Shown one piece after another: positions 44,072-52,382 of a DNA stretch of 64,000 nucleotides. Every line of letters begins with the position of its first letter. Position 1 is the stretch's first letter. Made by a program: the position numbers and the translations under genes. Origin of the DNA: Pseudoflavonifractor capillosus. Its GTDB lineage: Bacteria > Bacillota > Clostridia > Oscillospirales > Oscillospiraceae. The stretch lies in the NCBI RefSeq assembly GCF_016902575.1, contig NZ_JACSNZ010000008.1, positions 1 to 64,000 on the forward strand, read 5' to 3'. The notes below the pieces were generated by a model. That model had not been told where the DNA came from, ran no database searches, and saw only the letters and a list, made by a program, of their open reading frames with translations.

Positions 44072-44887
44072 TTAGTACACGGTGATATCGATCTGCTCCA
44101 CGCCGCCGGTGACATCCTCACCCAGGAACATGGAGGCCACAGCGGCAAAGTCCCCGGTGCTGTCACTGACGAAATAGCGGTGGGTGCCCCGGCGATCCTC
44201 AGGGGCCAGCAGCCCCTGTCCTGCCAGCTGTCCGGTGACCCAGCGGGCGCATTCGCCCCCCACATCCACCAGCTTTACCTCAGAGCCCATGTACGCCCCA
44301 ATCACATCCCGCAGCAGAGGATAGTGGGTGCAGCCCAGCATGAGGGTGTCCACGCCCTGGGCCTTCACCTCTTGCAGGTACTCCTCCACCACCGTCTCCA
44401 CCACGATATCCCCGGGGCGGAAACGGCCGTTTTCCACCAGGGGCACAAAGAGAGGGCAGGCCCGGGCCGTCACCTGGGTGCCGGGGCGCAGGGCGCTGAG
44501 GGCCCGCTCGTAGGCCCCTGAGCGGATGGTGGCCTGGGTGCCGATGAGCCCCACCTTTCCGTTTTGGGTCAGCTGGGCTGCTGCCCGGGCCGCAGGCTCC
44601 ACCACCCCATACAGGGGCACAGCGTACTGGGCCCGCAGGGTCTCCAGGGCGGTGGTGGACACGGTGCCGCAGGCAATGACAATGGCCTTGGGCTGGAACG
44701 TGCTCAAAAAGGCCACATCCTGCTGGGCGTACCGGATGATGGTATCCTTGGAGCGGCTGCCGTAGGGTACCCGCCCGGTATCGCCAAAGTACACCAGATC
44801 CTCCTGGGGCATCAGCCGGGCCAGCTCCCGCAGGGCGGTGAGTCCGCCCAGGCCGGAGTCAAACACTCCAATGGGCCGTGTATCCAT
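44072..44887 (-). CDS. murI: Glutamate racemase
   Basis: Makes D-glutamate for peptidoglycan. The 271-residue protein has GVFDSGLGGLT, YFGDTGRVPYG and the second catalytic cysteine in LGCTHYPLL. The first cysteine motif reads ACGTVST, where the common form is ACNTASA; the Cys and Thr are kept but Asn is Gly. The ATG at 44887 (MDTRPIG) is eight bases after GGAG. First gene of murI-DUF1934-argS. Confidence 0.93.
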   Translation of the reverse strand: MDTRPIGVFDSGLGGLTALRELARLMPQEDLVYFGDTGRVPYGSRSKDTIIRYAQQDVAFLSTFQPKAIVIACGTVSTTALETLRAQYAVPLYGVVEPAARAAAQLTQNGKVGLIGTQATIRSGAYERALSALRPGTQVTARACPLFVPLVENGRFRPGDIVVETVVEEYLQEVKAQGVDTLMLGCTHYPLLRDVIGAYMGSEVKLVDVGGECARWVTGQLAGQGLLAPEDRRGTHRYFVSDSTGDFAAVASMFLGEDVTGGVEQIDITVY

Positions 44888-44922
44888 CCGGCACACTCCT
44901 TTCCTTACATTGAAACCATAGT

Positions 44923-44951
44923 ATTATATGTCATTCTGGAGTGAAAAACAA
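44923..44951 (-). promoter_or_regulatory. Promoter of murI-argS operon
   Basis: Minus strand: TTGTTT (44946-44951), 17-base spacer, TATAAT (44923-44928). Confidence 0.75.
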
Positions 44952-45000
44952 GTGGTGATTTCCCACAGATTCCCCCTTGTTTCTCCCCTCTATTTCCCGA

Positions 45001-45038
45001 AAAAAGCGGATGCGCCCTTTGTAGAGCGCACCCGCTTC
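45001..45038 (-). terminator. Terminator of scrAB
   Basis: A 12-bp stem with one mismatch (45005-45016 with 45027-45038), then TTTTTTC on the minus strand. Confidence 0.85.
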
Positions 45039-45051
45039 AGAAAGCGTCACA

Positions 45052-46452
45052 TCAAATCTCTGCTTTGGTCACCTGCATGGCACCCATCTCCCAGACACGG
45101 ACCTCCGCCCCAGACACACACACGCCCTGTGCCTCCGGCTGAGGATAATACCGGGTGGAGAGGGTCTCCACCCCGTTGTTCAAGAAAATTTCCAGGCTGG
45201 AGCTATCCCCCAGCACCCGCAGGGTGTGCAGCCGCTCCAGAGCTACCCGGCGCACGGTGCGCCCCGCTCCACCCTGGAGGAAGGAGAGGGTCACCAGCCC
45301 CTCTTGCCACTCCAGAACCGCCGCATTCCGAAACACCATTCGACCGCTGGACTGGGTATAGGCCTCCAGGTCAAAGACTTTGACCGTCTCCGGCGCAATG
45401 GCTGCCCCTCGCAGGGCTGTCACCTCCACCGCAGGCAGGCGCAGCAACCGATCTCCCTCCCGCCGCAGTTCACAGGGCACCGTGAGACAGTGCTGCCAGC
45501 CGCTGTCAACGGTGGGGTTGGTGTAGTCAGCATCCGGCATTCCCATCCAACCGAACATCAGCCGACGAGTTCCGTCCTGGAAGGTCTGAGGGGCGTAGAA
45601 ATCAAAGCCCAAATCCATCTCTACAAATTCGCCCAGGGAATACTCCCCCCGAAAATCTCCATAGAGGGGAAAATAGCCGCAGGAGTACACGTTCTGGAAT
45701 CGGGTCTCCTCATGGGGCACCCCTTGGGGTGAGCAGAGGAGAAACCACTGTCCGTCCAGGCAGAACAGGTCAGGGCACTCCCACATATATCCGAAGGGAC
45801 GGGGGGTCTTCAACACCTGGAGGAATGTCCAGTTGACCTTGTCCGTGGACTCAAACACCAGCAGCTGACCCTGGTCGTCCAGCGTTCGGGCCCCCTGTAC
45901 CATATAATACTTGCCATCCTGGGCCCATACCTTAGGGTCTCGGACATGACAAGTCAGGCCATTGGGGTAATCCCGGTTTTCCATCAGCAGGGTGTTGGAC
46001 GCCACCGTCACCCCGTCCCGGGACACGGCCAGGGCAGTGTTATGGCCCCGCCCGGCCTTGATGTAGTCATAATCTCCGGCATGCTTGACGTTTCCGGTGT
46101 AGTACAGGTACATCACACCGTCCTCCACCAGGGCCGAGCCGGAATACACCCCGTGGATGTCCCAGGGCTGGTCAGGGTAGAGCATCACAGGCAAAGCCTC
46201 CCAGTGGAGCAGGTCTTTGCTTCTGTAATGTCCCCAATGCTTCACCCCTCCGGTGACATCAAAGGGGCCGTATTGATAAAACACATGGTACCAATCCCCA
46301 CACCGACACAGGCCGTTGGGGTCGTTGAGCCATCCCACCGGAGGCATCAAATGGTACTGCTGACGGCGGGGATCTGCGGCAGCCTGCGGGCCATCTTCCC
46401 GCTCCACACGGGCCACCAGCCGCTCCAAATCTCTCTGCAATGCGTTGCTCAT
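45052..46452 (-). CDS. scrB: Sucrose-6-phosphate hydrolase (GH32)
   Basis: A 466-residue cytoplasmic beta-fructosidase that splits sucrose-6-phosphate delivered by the PTS. GH32 marks are the nucleophile motif WLNDPNG, the transition-state stabiliser RDP (HVRDPKV), and the acid/base motif ECP (WECPDLF); a C-terminal beta-sandwich follows, with LEIFLNNGVETLS. No signal peptide. GGGAG lies eight bases before the ATG. It follows the sucrose PTS gene by 17 bases. Confidence 0.94.
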   Translation of the reverse strand: MSNALQRDLERLVARVEREDGPQAAADPRRQQYHLMPPVGWLNDPNGLCRCGDWYHVFYQYGPFDVTGGVKHWGHYRSKDLLHWEALPVMLYPDQPWDIHGVYSGSALVEDGVMYLYYTGNVKHAGDYDYIKAGRGHNTALAVSRDGVTVASNTLLMENRDYPNGLTCHVRDPKVWAQDGKYYMVQGARTLDDQGQLLVFESTDKVNWTFLQVLKTPRPFGYMWECPDLFCLDGQWFLLCSPQGVPHEETRFQNVYSCGYFPLYGDFRGEYSLGEFVEMDLGFDFYAPQTFQDGTRRLMFGWMGMPDADYTNPTVDSGWQHCLTVPCELRREGDRLLRLPAVEVTALRGAAIAPETVKVFDLEAYTQSSGRMVFRNAAVLEWQEGLVTLSFLQGGAGRTVRRVALERLHTLRVLGDSSSLEIFLNNGVETLSTRYYPQPEAQGVCVSGAEVRVWEMGAMQVTKAEI

Positions 46453-46469
46453 GGATGTTCTCCCAGCAG

Positions 46470-47903
46470 TTACTGCTTGGCGCTGTCCAGCTCAGCGGGA
46501 GTCTCAGCCACCGGTGCCGTCTCCTGCCCCTTGACACCGAAGATCCAGGACAGCACAAAGGCCACTCCTGCGGCAATGGCAATGGTAATCAGGTACTGAA
46601 CCGGACGGTGCAGGTGGAGCAAAATACCGAAGATGCCGGTCACACCTGTTCCGGTGGCACCCAGCCCCACCACGGAGGCATACAGTGCGCCGCAGGCTCC
46701 GCCAATGGAACCGGCAATGAAGGGACGTAAAAAGCGCAGGTTTACACCAAAGATGGCAGGCTCTGTAATGCCCATAAAAGCAGACAGGGAGGCGGGCAGA
46801 GCCATGGACTTGAGCTTCTTGTCACGGGTCTTCAGGGCCACAGCCAGAGCAGCAGCACCCTGGGCCACGTTGGCCGCAGAGGCCAGAGGCAGCCAGAAGG
46901 TCAGACCGTAGGCACCCAGCTGGCCCAGGTCGATGATGGTATACATATGGTGAATGCCGGAGACCACGGTGGTGGCATACAGGCCACCCATGACAAAGGA
47001 GCCGATGCCAAAGGGAATGGCGATGAGCCACTGAACGCCGTTGATGACGAAGTTCTCCACGGTGGTAAACACAGGGCCGATGGCAGCCAGGGTCAGATAC
47101 CCAGTGACAAACACCGACACCAAAGGAGTCACAAACAGGTCAAACATGGGGGGCACCACTTTGTGCAGCCGTTTTTCAATGAAGCTCATCAGCCACACAG
47201 CGATGATGACGGGGATCACGTGTCCCTGGTAGCCCACCAGCGGGATCTCATACAGCCCGAAAAACACTTCCTGATAGGTGTGCACACCCTCTGTGGCCAC
47301 TGTCCAGGCATTTTGCAGGCTGGGATGGAGCATAATCATACCAATAACCGCACCCAGGAACGGATTGCCTCCAAAGACCTTGGCCGCAGAAATGGCAATC
47401 AGAATGGGTAGGAAGGTGTAGGCCACGTTGGAAAACAGATCGGCAAACACAAACAGAGAGCTGCTGGTGTTGAGCTCCAAAAAGCCGTTGTTCACCATAA
47501 ACTTCAGCGACTCCATGATGCCCATCAGGAAGCCGGAGGCCACAATGGCGGGAATGATGGGCACAAAGATGTCGCCCAGGGTCTTAATGGCTCGCTGGAA
47601 CCAGTTTCCCTTCTTTGCTCCCTGAGCCTTAGCCTCCTCCTTGGTCACTGCGGACACACCGGAGAGCTGAATGAACTGGTCGTACACCTTATTGACAGTA
47701 CCGGTGCCGAAAATGATCTGCAGCTGTCCCTGGGCCTGGAACACACCCTTCACACCGTCCACATTCTCCAGGGTTGCCTTATCCACACGCTGGTCATCCA
47801 CAATGACCAGGCGCAGGCGGGTGGCACAATGCGCTGCACTGGCCACATTTTCCGCCCCTCCCACTGCCTGTAAAAGCTCCAATGCCGTCTGCCTGTAATC
47901 CAT
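46470..47903 (-). CDS. scrA: PTS sucrose-type EIIBC component
   Basis: A 477-residue membrane permease. The N-terminal EIIB domain (about 1-90) carries the phosphorylated cysteine in SAAHCATRLRL. The EIIC domain (about 100-460) has about ten membrane segments with IPAIVASGFLMG and the ITEPAIFGVNLR motif of the glucose/sucrose superfamily. No EIIA domain is fused, so it relies on an EIIA elsewhere. Sucrose specificity is inferred from scrB directly downstream. Preceded by a LacI-type operator-like palindrome. Confidence 0.92.
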   Translation of the reverse strand: MDYRQTALELLQAVGGAENVASAAHCATRLRLVIVDDQRVDKATLENVDGVKGVFQAQGQLQIIFGTGTVNKVYDQFIQLSGVSAVTKEEAKAQGAKKGNWFQRAIKTLGDIFVPIIPAIVASGFLMGIMESLKFMVNNGFLELNTSSSLFVFADLFSNVAYTFLPILIAISAAKVFGGNPFLGAVIGMIMLHPSLQNAWTVATEGVHTYQEVFFGLYEIPLVGYQGHVIPVIIAVWLMSFIEKRLHKVVPPMFDLFVTPLVSVFVTGYLTLAAIGPVFTTVENFVINGVQWLIAIPFGIGSFVMGGLYATTVVSGIHHMYTIIDLGQLGAYGLTFWLPLASAANVAQGAAALAVALKTRDKKLKSMALPASLSAFMGITEPAIFGVNLRFLRPFIAGSIGGACGALYASVVGLGATGTGVTGIFGILLHLHRPVQYLITIAIAAGVAFVLSWIFGVKGQETAPVAETPAELDSAKQ

Positions 47904-47932
47904 AAAATTCCCTCTCCTTTGATTCCGTTTTT

Positions 47933-47962
47933 GATGAAAGCGACTATGGTATCGGTTTCATC
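47933..47962 (-). promoter_or_regulatory. Candidate ScrR/LacI-type operator pair
   Basis: A 30-base imperfect inverted repeat: GATGAAAGCGAC at one end and, on the other strand, GATGAAACCGATACC. Each half resembles a LacI-family site (TGAAANCG core). It lies 30 bases before scrA and next to the LacI-type gene. Confidence 0.5.
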
Positions 47963-48042
47963 CTGTTAATCCTATGATATCACGGAAGAGGGGCAAAATC
48001 TATTGTCTGAGGGGAGAATACAACTTCAATATTCTGTTGGTT

Positions 48043-49038
48043 TCACCGTGTTTCACACACTGCGCCGGTGGAGGCCCGCTCCACGATCTCGTACTCCAGG
48101 CACACGTTGCGCACCCCTGTCCCCTGGTTGCACAGCAGCCGCAGCAGCAGCTGGGCGGCCTCCTGGCCGCTGGTCTGGTAGTGCAAGTGGGCACTGGTGA
48201 GGGGCGTGGCGGCGTAGCGGCCGATGCGGTTGTCTCCCACTCCGGCCACTAAGATATCCTTTCCCACCTGGAGTCCCAGCTCCCGGCAGGCCTGCATGGC
48301 ACCCACGGCGATGGAATCGGTGGCACAGAACAGACCGTCGGGGCGGCGGGCTTGGATCAGGGTCTTGGCCTGCTGGTACCCCTCCTCCAGGCTGAACCCG
48401 GACACGCACATATCCTCAGTGCGCACCACCAATCCAGACTCACGCATCGCCTGCACATATCCCTCCCGCCGGGCCAGGCCGGCGGCCCGATCCTGGGCGG
48501 TGACGCCGATATACGCCGGACGGCTGCCCCGCCGAATCAGCAGCTTGGTCAAGTCACGAGCTGCGCCCAAATCATCGTGATAGACACAGCTGTACCCGTC
48601 ATACTGCTGGGCCACGATCACCACCGGCATGTGCATGCTTTTCAGCACCGATCGATGTTCGGGGGTAAACATGCTGGCCAGGAAGATGACCCCGTCCACC
48701 CCGCTCTGGCGCAAGGCGTCCAGGTACTCCACCTCCCGCTCCGGCCGGTTGGCGGTGTTGGCCAGCAGCATGCGGTAGCCCTTATCTCCCAGTACCAGGC
48801 TGATGCCGTCCACCACCCGCGCGCTGCTCTCGCCGCTGAGTCGAGGCAGTACCACCCCGATCTGGCGGGTGCGGCGGGTGCGCAGACCCCGGGCCGCTTC
48901 GCTGGGGGAGTAGCCGGTACGGCGCACTGCTTCCTCAATGGCAGCCCGCTTTTCTGCGCTGAGATAGCCGTTGTTGAAATAACGGCTCACAGCAGTTTTG
49001 GACACCCCGGCCAATGCGGCAAATTCGGTAATATTCAT
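48043..49038 (-). CDS. scrR: LacI family transcriptional regulator, probable sucrose repressor
   Basis: A 331-residue regulator. Residues 1-50 form the helix-turn-helix and hinge ([32 protein letters not shown]), followed by the periplasmic-binding-like domain with [18 protein letters not shown] and the [13 protein letters not shown] signature. Its place next to scrA-scrB and the operator-like repeat supports control of sucrose use. AAGGGGA lies before the ATG. No clear terminator is seen between it and scrA. Confidence 0.88.
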   Translation of the reverse strand: MNITEFAALAGVSKTAVSRYFNNGYLSAEKRAAIEEAVRRTGYSPSEAARGLRTRRTRQIGVVLPRLSGESSARVVDGISLVLGDKGYRMLLANTANRPEREVEYLDALRQSGVDGVIFLASMFTPEHRSVLKSMHMPVVIVAQQYDGYSCVYHDDLGAARDLTKLLIRRGSRPAYIGVTAQDRAAGLARREGYVQAMRESGLVVRTEDMCVSGFSLEEGYQQAKTLIQARRPDGLFCATDSIAVGAMQACRELGLQVGKDILVAGVGDNRIGRYAATPLTSAHLHYQTSGQEAAQLLLRLLCNQGTGVRNVCLEYEIVERASTGAVCETR

Positions 49039-49182
49039 CCCAAAGTCCCCTTCCGGATCTGTTGCGGCTTCCTCATGCCGCCTGTATCTTTGTTTACTTC
49101 TATCTTAACCAAACACCCATATTTTTGTCAATGGAAGGGGATAAATTTTCGTCATACTCCCAACTTCTCCGTCTTTTTCCCC

Positions 49183-49211
49183 TTGCAGGGAACATGGATC
49201 CGTGGTATACT
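49183..49211 (+). promoter_or_regulatory. Promoter of smpB
   Basis: TTGCAG (49183-49188), 17-base spacer, TATACT (49206-49211). Confidence 0.78.
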
Positions 49212-49241
49212 GATACCCTGCCCAGAGAGGAGGTGTCCCGG

Positions 49242-49703
49242 GTGGCAAAACAATCTGTGAAACAGCTGGCCTCCAACCGAAAGGCCTTTCACGATTACTT
49301 TATAGAAGAAAAATACGAGGCCGGCATTGAGCTGGCCGGTACAGAGGTCAAGTCCATCCGCAAGGGGAATGTAAACCTGAAGGACTCCTTCTGTATTGTC
49401 AAGGACGGCGAGATGTTCCTCCACGGGATGCATATCTCCCCCTATGAACAGGGCAACATCTTCAACAAAGACCCCCGGCGCACCCGCAAGCTGCTGCTGC
49501 ACAAGCGGGAGATTCTCAAGCTTCATGCCAAGGTACAGCAGGACGGGTATTCCCTCATCCCCCTGTCCGTCTATCTCTCCGGCCCTCGGGTGAAGGTGGA
49601 GCTGGCAGTGGCCCGGGGCAAAAAGCTGTACGACAAGCGAGAGGCGGCCGCCAAGCGGGACGCCAAACGGGAGATGGATCGACTCTCCCGCGGCAGATAT
49701 TAG
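49242..49703 (+). CDS. smpB: SsrA-binding protein SmpB
   Basis: A 153-residue partner of tmRNA in ribosome rescue. The family core is intact: [22 protein letters not shown] with [24 protein letters not shown], the [15 protein letters not shown] segment and a basic C-terminal tail that enters the decoding centre. I choose the GTG at 49242 because AGGAGGTG lies six bases upstream and its product starts like other SmpB proteins. ssrA lies 1.2 kb downstream in the same direction. Confidence 0.95.
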   Translation: MAKQSVKQLASNRKAFHDYFIEEKYEAGIELAGTEVKSIRKGNVNLKDSFCIVKDGEMFLHGMHISPYEQGNIFNKDPRRTRKLLLHKREILKLHAKVQQDGYSLIPLSVYLSGPRVKVELAVARGKKLYDKREAAAKRDAKREMDRLSRGRY

Positions 49704-49821
49704 AGGGTCTGTCATTCACAGAGAAATCTCTTGTCCATTCGATATCCTCTGCCCATAAGGGCAGATCCTGGGGCAGCAACCCAATGACATATGAAATACT
49801 ATACGGAAAGGGGAAATTCCC

Positions 49822-50343
49822 ATGGCTCAGAATCCTATCGTTACCTTTGAAATGGAAAACGGCGGCATCATGAAGGCCGAGCTGTATCCCGAGGTGGCTC
49901 CCAACACCGTCAACAACTTTATCTCCCTGGTGAAAAAGGGCTTTTACAATGGCCTGATTTTCCACCGTGTCATCCCCGGCTTCATGATCCAGGGCGGCGA
50001 TCCCCAGGGCATCGGCATGGGCGGCCCCGGTTACTCCATCAAGGGCGAGTTCACCCAGAACCGTTTCAAGAACGATCTGGCCCATGACCGTGGCGTGCTG
50101 TCCATGGCCCGCTCCATGCGGCCTGACTCCGCCGGCAGCCAGTTCTTCATCATGGTGGAGAAGGCCCCCCACCTGGACGGCGCCTACGCCGCCTTCGGCA
50201 AGGTCATCGAGGGTATGGAAGTGGCTGACGGCATCGTGTCCGCCCAGCGGGACTACAACGACAAGCCCCTCCAGGATCAGCGCATGAAGACCGTCACCGT
50301 GGACACCTTCGGCGTGGAATATCCCGAGCCTGAAACTGTTTAA
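49822..50343 (+). CDS. ppiB: Peptidyl-prolyl cis-trans isomerase, cyclophilin type
   Basis: A 173-residue cytoplasmic cyclophilin without signal peptide. Active-site segments are FHRVIPGFMIQGGD (Arg/Phe/Gln), SMARSMRPDSAGSQFFIM and HLDGAYAAFGKVIEGMEV; the human Trp121 position is Tyr/Ala-like (HLDGAYAAFG). AAAGGGGAAA precedes the ATG. It stands alone between smpB and a four-helix-bundle unit, with a terminator. Confidence 0.94.
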   Translation: MAQNPIVTFEMENGGIMKAELYPEVAPNTVNNFISLVKKGFYNGLIFHRVIPGFMIQGGDPQGIGMGGPGYSIKGEFTQNRFKNDLAHDRGVLSMARSMRPDSAGSQFFIMVEKAPHLDGAYAAFGKVIEGMEVADGIVSAQRDYNDKPLQDQRMKTVTVDTFGVEYPEPETV

Positions 50344-50376
50344 TCGAATAACGAATAATGAATAATGAAGAATGCA
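50344..50376 (+). repeat. Left AATGAAGAATG repeat of the four-helix-bundle unit
   Basis: Contains AATGAATAATGAAGAATG directly after the ppiB stop. Its inverted counterpart is at 50832-50868. Confidence 0.55.
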
Positions 50377-50418
50377 GGCCCTTGGGCGTGTCATTCTCCC
50401 GGGGCCTGCATCTTTTTG
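50373..50418 (+). terminator. Terminator of ppiB
   Basis: TGCAGGCCC (50373-50381) pairs with GGGCCTGCA (50402-50410), then TCTTTTTG. Confidence 0.8.
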
Positions 50419-50427
50419 TTTTATTCT

Positions 50428-50781
50428 TTATTTCTGATCTCGTGCAGTTCGTACACTGGAAATGAGCAATCGTTTCAGCTCCAGGCAATCCTCAGTTAGG
50501 GACTTTCCCATAGGAACCTCCAGATAGTTAGTCTGAGTGAGCAAAAGTAGCCAATATTCTGTCTCTGCAGTCTCTTTGAGTGCAATTTGCAGCTTCGCCG
50601 CAAAATCCACTTTACTCTGACCGTAATTTGCTTCATAGATATTGGCCCCGATACTGGTCCCTGAACGCAAAATCTGCTTGGATAGGATGTATTCCTTCTT
50701 TTGTTCGGTTAAATATCGGTACAATCCCACGATGCGTACCGAGAATGCCAAGGATTTCGTCTGCAATAGATTTTCTTTCAT
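50428..50781 (-). CDS. Four-helix-bundle protein (23S rRNA intervening-sequence / Avd-like family)
   Basis: A 117-residue all-helical protein with the family pattern LLQTKSLAFSVRIVGLYRYL, ILSKQILRSGTSIGANIYEA and ETAETEYWLLLLTQTNYLE. Such proteins are encoded in 23S rRNA intervening sequences and in many solitary genomic copies; a relative, Avd, serves retroelements. No reverse transcriptase is here. The ATG at 50781 follows GGGAGG. AATGAAGAATG-type repeats bound the gene on both sides in opposite orientation (50345-50375 and 50832-50868), so it is probably a mobile unit between ppiB and ssrA. Confidence 0.88.
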   Translation of the reverse strand: MKENLLQTKSLAFSVRIVGLYRYLTEQKKEYILSKQILRSGTSIGANIYEANYGQSKVDFAAKLQIALKETAETEYWLLLLTQTNYLEVPMGKSLTEDCLELKRLLISSVRTARDQK

Positions 50782-50831
50782 CTTCTCCCTCCCTGACGCT
50801 ATCATAATATAGCGCACCAGTTCTTTCAACT

Positions 50832-50868
50832 ACCCATTCTTCATTCTTCATTTTTCATTTTTCATTTG
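50832..50868 (-). repeat. Right AATGAAGAATG repeat of the four-helix-bundle unit
   Basis: Read on the minus strand: AAAAATGAAGAATGAAGAATG. It ends only 4 bases before the mature 5' end of ssrA, so the ssrA promoter must lie in or beyond it. Confidence 0.55.
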
Positions 50869-50872
50869 AAAT

Positions 50873-51218
50873 GGGGGCGTACTGGTTTCGACGGGGACTA
50901 GGAAGCAGGATAAGCGGGTGGCGGCGCCCAGCCGCCTTAAAATGGGCAACTTATAAATGAAAGAACAACGATAACGTCGTTCTCGCCGCTGCTTAATGCG
51001 GCCGTCCCTGCCGGAAGGACCACGAGCCGGCCGGGGCGTCATCTCAGTGGTGCCCGTGCGTACGGAAAGAGTTGACCGTGCCACGCATCATGACTCTACC
51101 AACCTGCGCAGTGTGACGATTCACGGCGTGGGAAGGGAATGTAAATAACCGTCTGCACCCGGAGAAAGTCCTGTGGAATGGTTTTCGGACAGGGGTTCGA
51201 CTCCCCTCGCCTCCACCA
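50873..51218 (+). ncRNA. ssrA: Transfer-messenger RNA (tmRNA)
   Basis: One-piece tmRNA of about 346 bases. The 5' end GGGGGCGTACTGGTTTCGAC and the 3' end GGGTTCGACTCCCCTCGCCTCCACCA form the tRNA-like acceptor and T arm with an encoded CCA. The tag frame ends GCC GCT GCT TAA at about 50985-50994 and reads KNNDNVVLAAA; the codon before the first Lys is TGA, so the resume codon is unclear. smpB is nearby. The 3' end is the insertion site of the 5.9-kb element. Confidence 0.96.
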
Positions 51219-51221
51219 AAA
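51211..51221 (+). other. attL core in the ssrA 3' end
   Basis: CTCCACCAAAA, the last eight bases of ssrA plus AAA. The same 11 bases recur at 57137-57147. To the right (GGGTACTAC...) the sequence belongs to the inserted element. Confidence 0.8.
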
Positions 51222-51332
51222 GGGTACTACACGAACACCTATTATTTTCACGGTGCTTCGCCGTGACGGTGTGGTTTTAGTACCGACAATCAGAAAGAGC
51301 GGTCAAGGTTTTACGCCTTGGCCGCTCTATTG

Positions 51333-52382
51333 TTATATTTTATCGCTATAAGGAAGTGATTTTATGTAGTGTTCCATATACGGAAAATCTGGTGCACCAT
51401 CTTCTTTGGCAGGGAGCTTAATTATAGTTTCATTCATTTTTTCCAAGGTCCACTTACGCCCATAACTAAATCTATACCTGTTCGCTTTAATAACAGTTGT
51501 AATAAATAGCGCCGTGTATTTGTTCAGAGTCCAATCCTTGGCATATAGCACATTGACATCGTCCGATGCCCAAAACGGTTCGGACTGGTAAAAGGCTTCG
51601 CCCACACTGCCATTATAGTTGACCGTGATACAATTCGGTGTGTACTGTTGCTCTCTTTCCACTTCAATCTGCTGCCGAACTCCATTGTTATCGCTAATTG
51701 CTCCAAGATAATTTGTCGAACCGTCGACCATATCTGCTTTTGTCAATCGTTTCCCTTTCTTTATGTAAAACAATTCATCTAAGCGATATTCTTTCCACCT
51801 TTGGAACATCAGTGGATGTTTTGCAGCACAGATTTTAGTAGTTATCTTTTTGCATTGGAGCTCCTTAATATAATTTTCCATATAATCAAAATTGGGCTGC
51901 CCAGAAGAATCAACCGGCAACTTGATTATAGAACGTTCCATCCGCTCTGGTCGCCATTTTCGACCATATGCCCACCGGTAACGATCTTGCTCAATGACAG
52001 CACAAAGGAACAGCGCAATATACTCATTTAGTTCTCTTCCACGCAAATAGAGAGGGTTTACATCGTGACTACATGTAAATTCCTCTTTTTGGTAGTAAGC
52101 GTGTCCTACAGAACCGTTATTTGTTACAGTAATGCAATTCCCTCTAAATATCTTCTTGTCAATATTATCGGGTGCATCTGAGCCATCTTTGTGTGTGCGC
52201 TCAATGTCATCAATCGAGTAGTACTCGGTTACACCATTATTATTTTCAGTTGCCCCAATAAATGGGATTGTGCCGACAGTTGTGTGTTCGGGCTTTTTGT
52301 TGTAATATCCTTTTTTTAGGTCGAAGATACCATTTGGACCACCAATAGTAAAATAGCGCCAATTTGTTGTATCAAGATTCAT
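51333..52382 (-). CDS. Specificity subunit of a BcgI-like (type IIB) restriction-modification system
   Basis: A 349-residue DNA-recognition subunit with two target-recognition domains. The halves repeat each other: YRWAYGRKWRPERMERSIIK with PNFDYMENYIKEL, and YRFSYGRKWTLEKMNETIIK with PDFPYMEHYIKSL. Each would read one half of a bipartite site. The ATG at 52382 (MNLDTTNW) is preceded by AAAGGTGA; a GTG three codons earlier lacks a site. It overlaps the methyltransferase stop by 11 bases. The size is close to that of BcgIB. Recognition sequence unknown. Confidence 0.88.
   Translation of the reverse strand: MNLDTTNWRYFTIGGPNGIFDLKKGYYNKKPEHTTVGTIPFIGATENNNGVTEYYSIDDIERTHKDGSDAPDNIDKKIFRGNCITVTNNGSVGHAYYQKEEFTCSHDVNPLYLRGRELNEYIALFLCAVIEQDRYRWAYGRKWRPERMERSIIKLPVDSSGQPNFDYMENYIKELQCKKITTKICAAKHPLMFQRWKEYRLDELFYIKKGKRLTKADMVDGSTNYLGAISDNNGVRQQIEVEREQQYTPNCITVNYNGSVGEAFYQSEPFWASDDVNVLYAKDWTLNKYTALFITTVIKANRYRFSYGRKWTLEKMNETIIKLPAKEDGAPDFPYMEHYIKSLPYSDKI

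Noticed and set aside
50428-50781. An Avd protein of a diversity-generating retroelement
   Set aside because: Same fold family, but no reverse transcriptase and no template/variable repeat pair were seen nearby.
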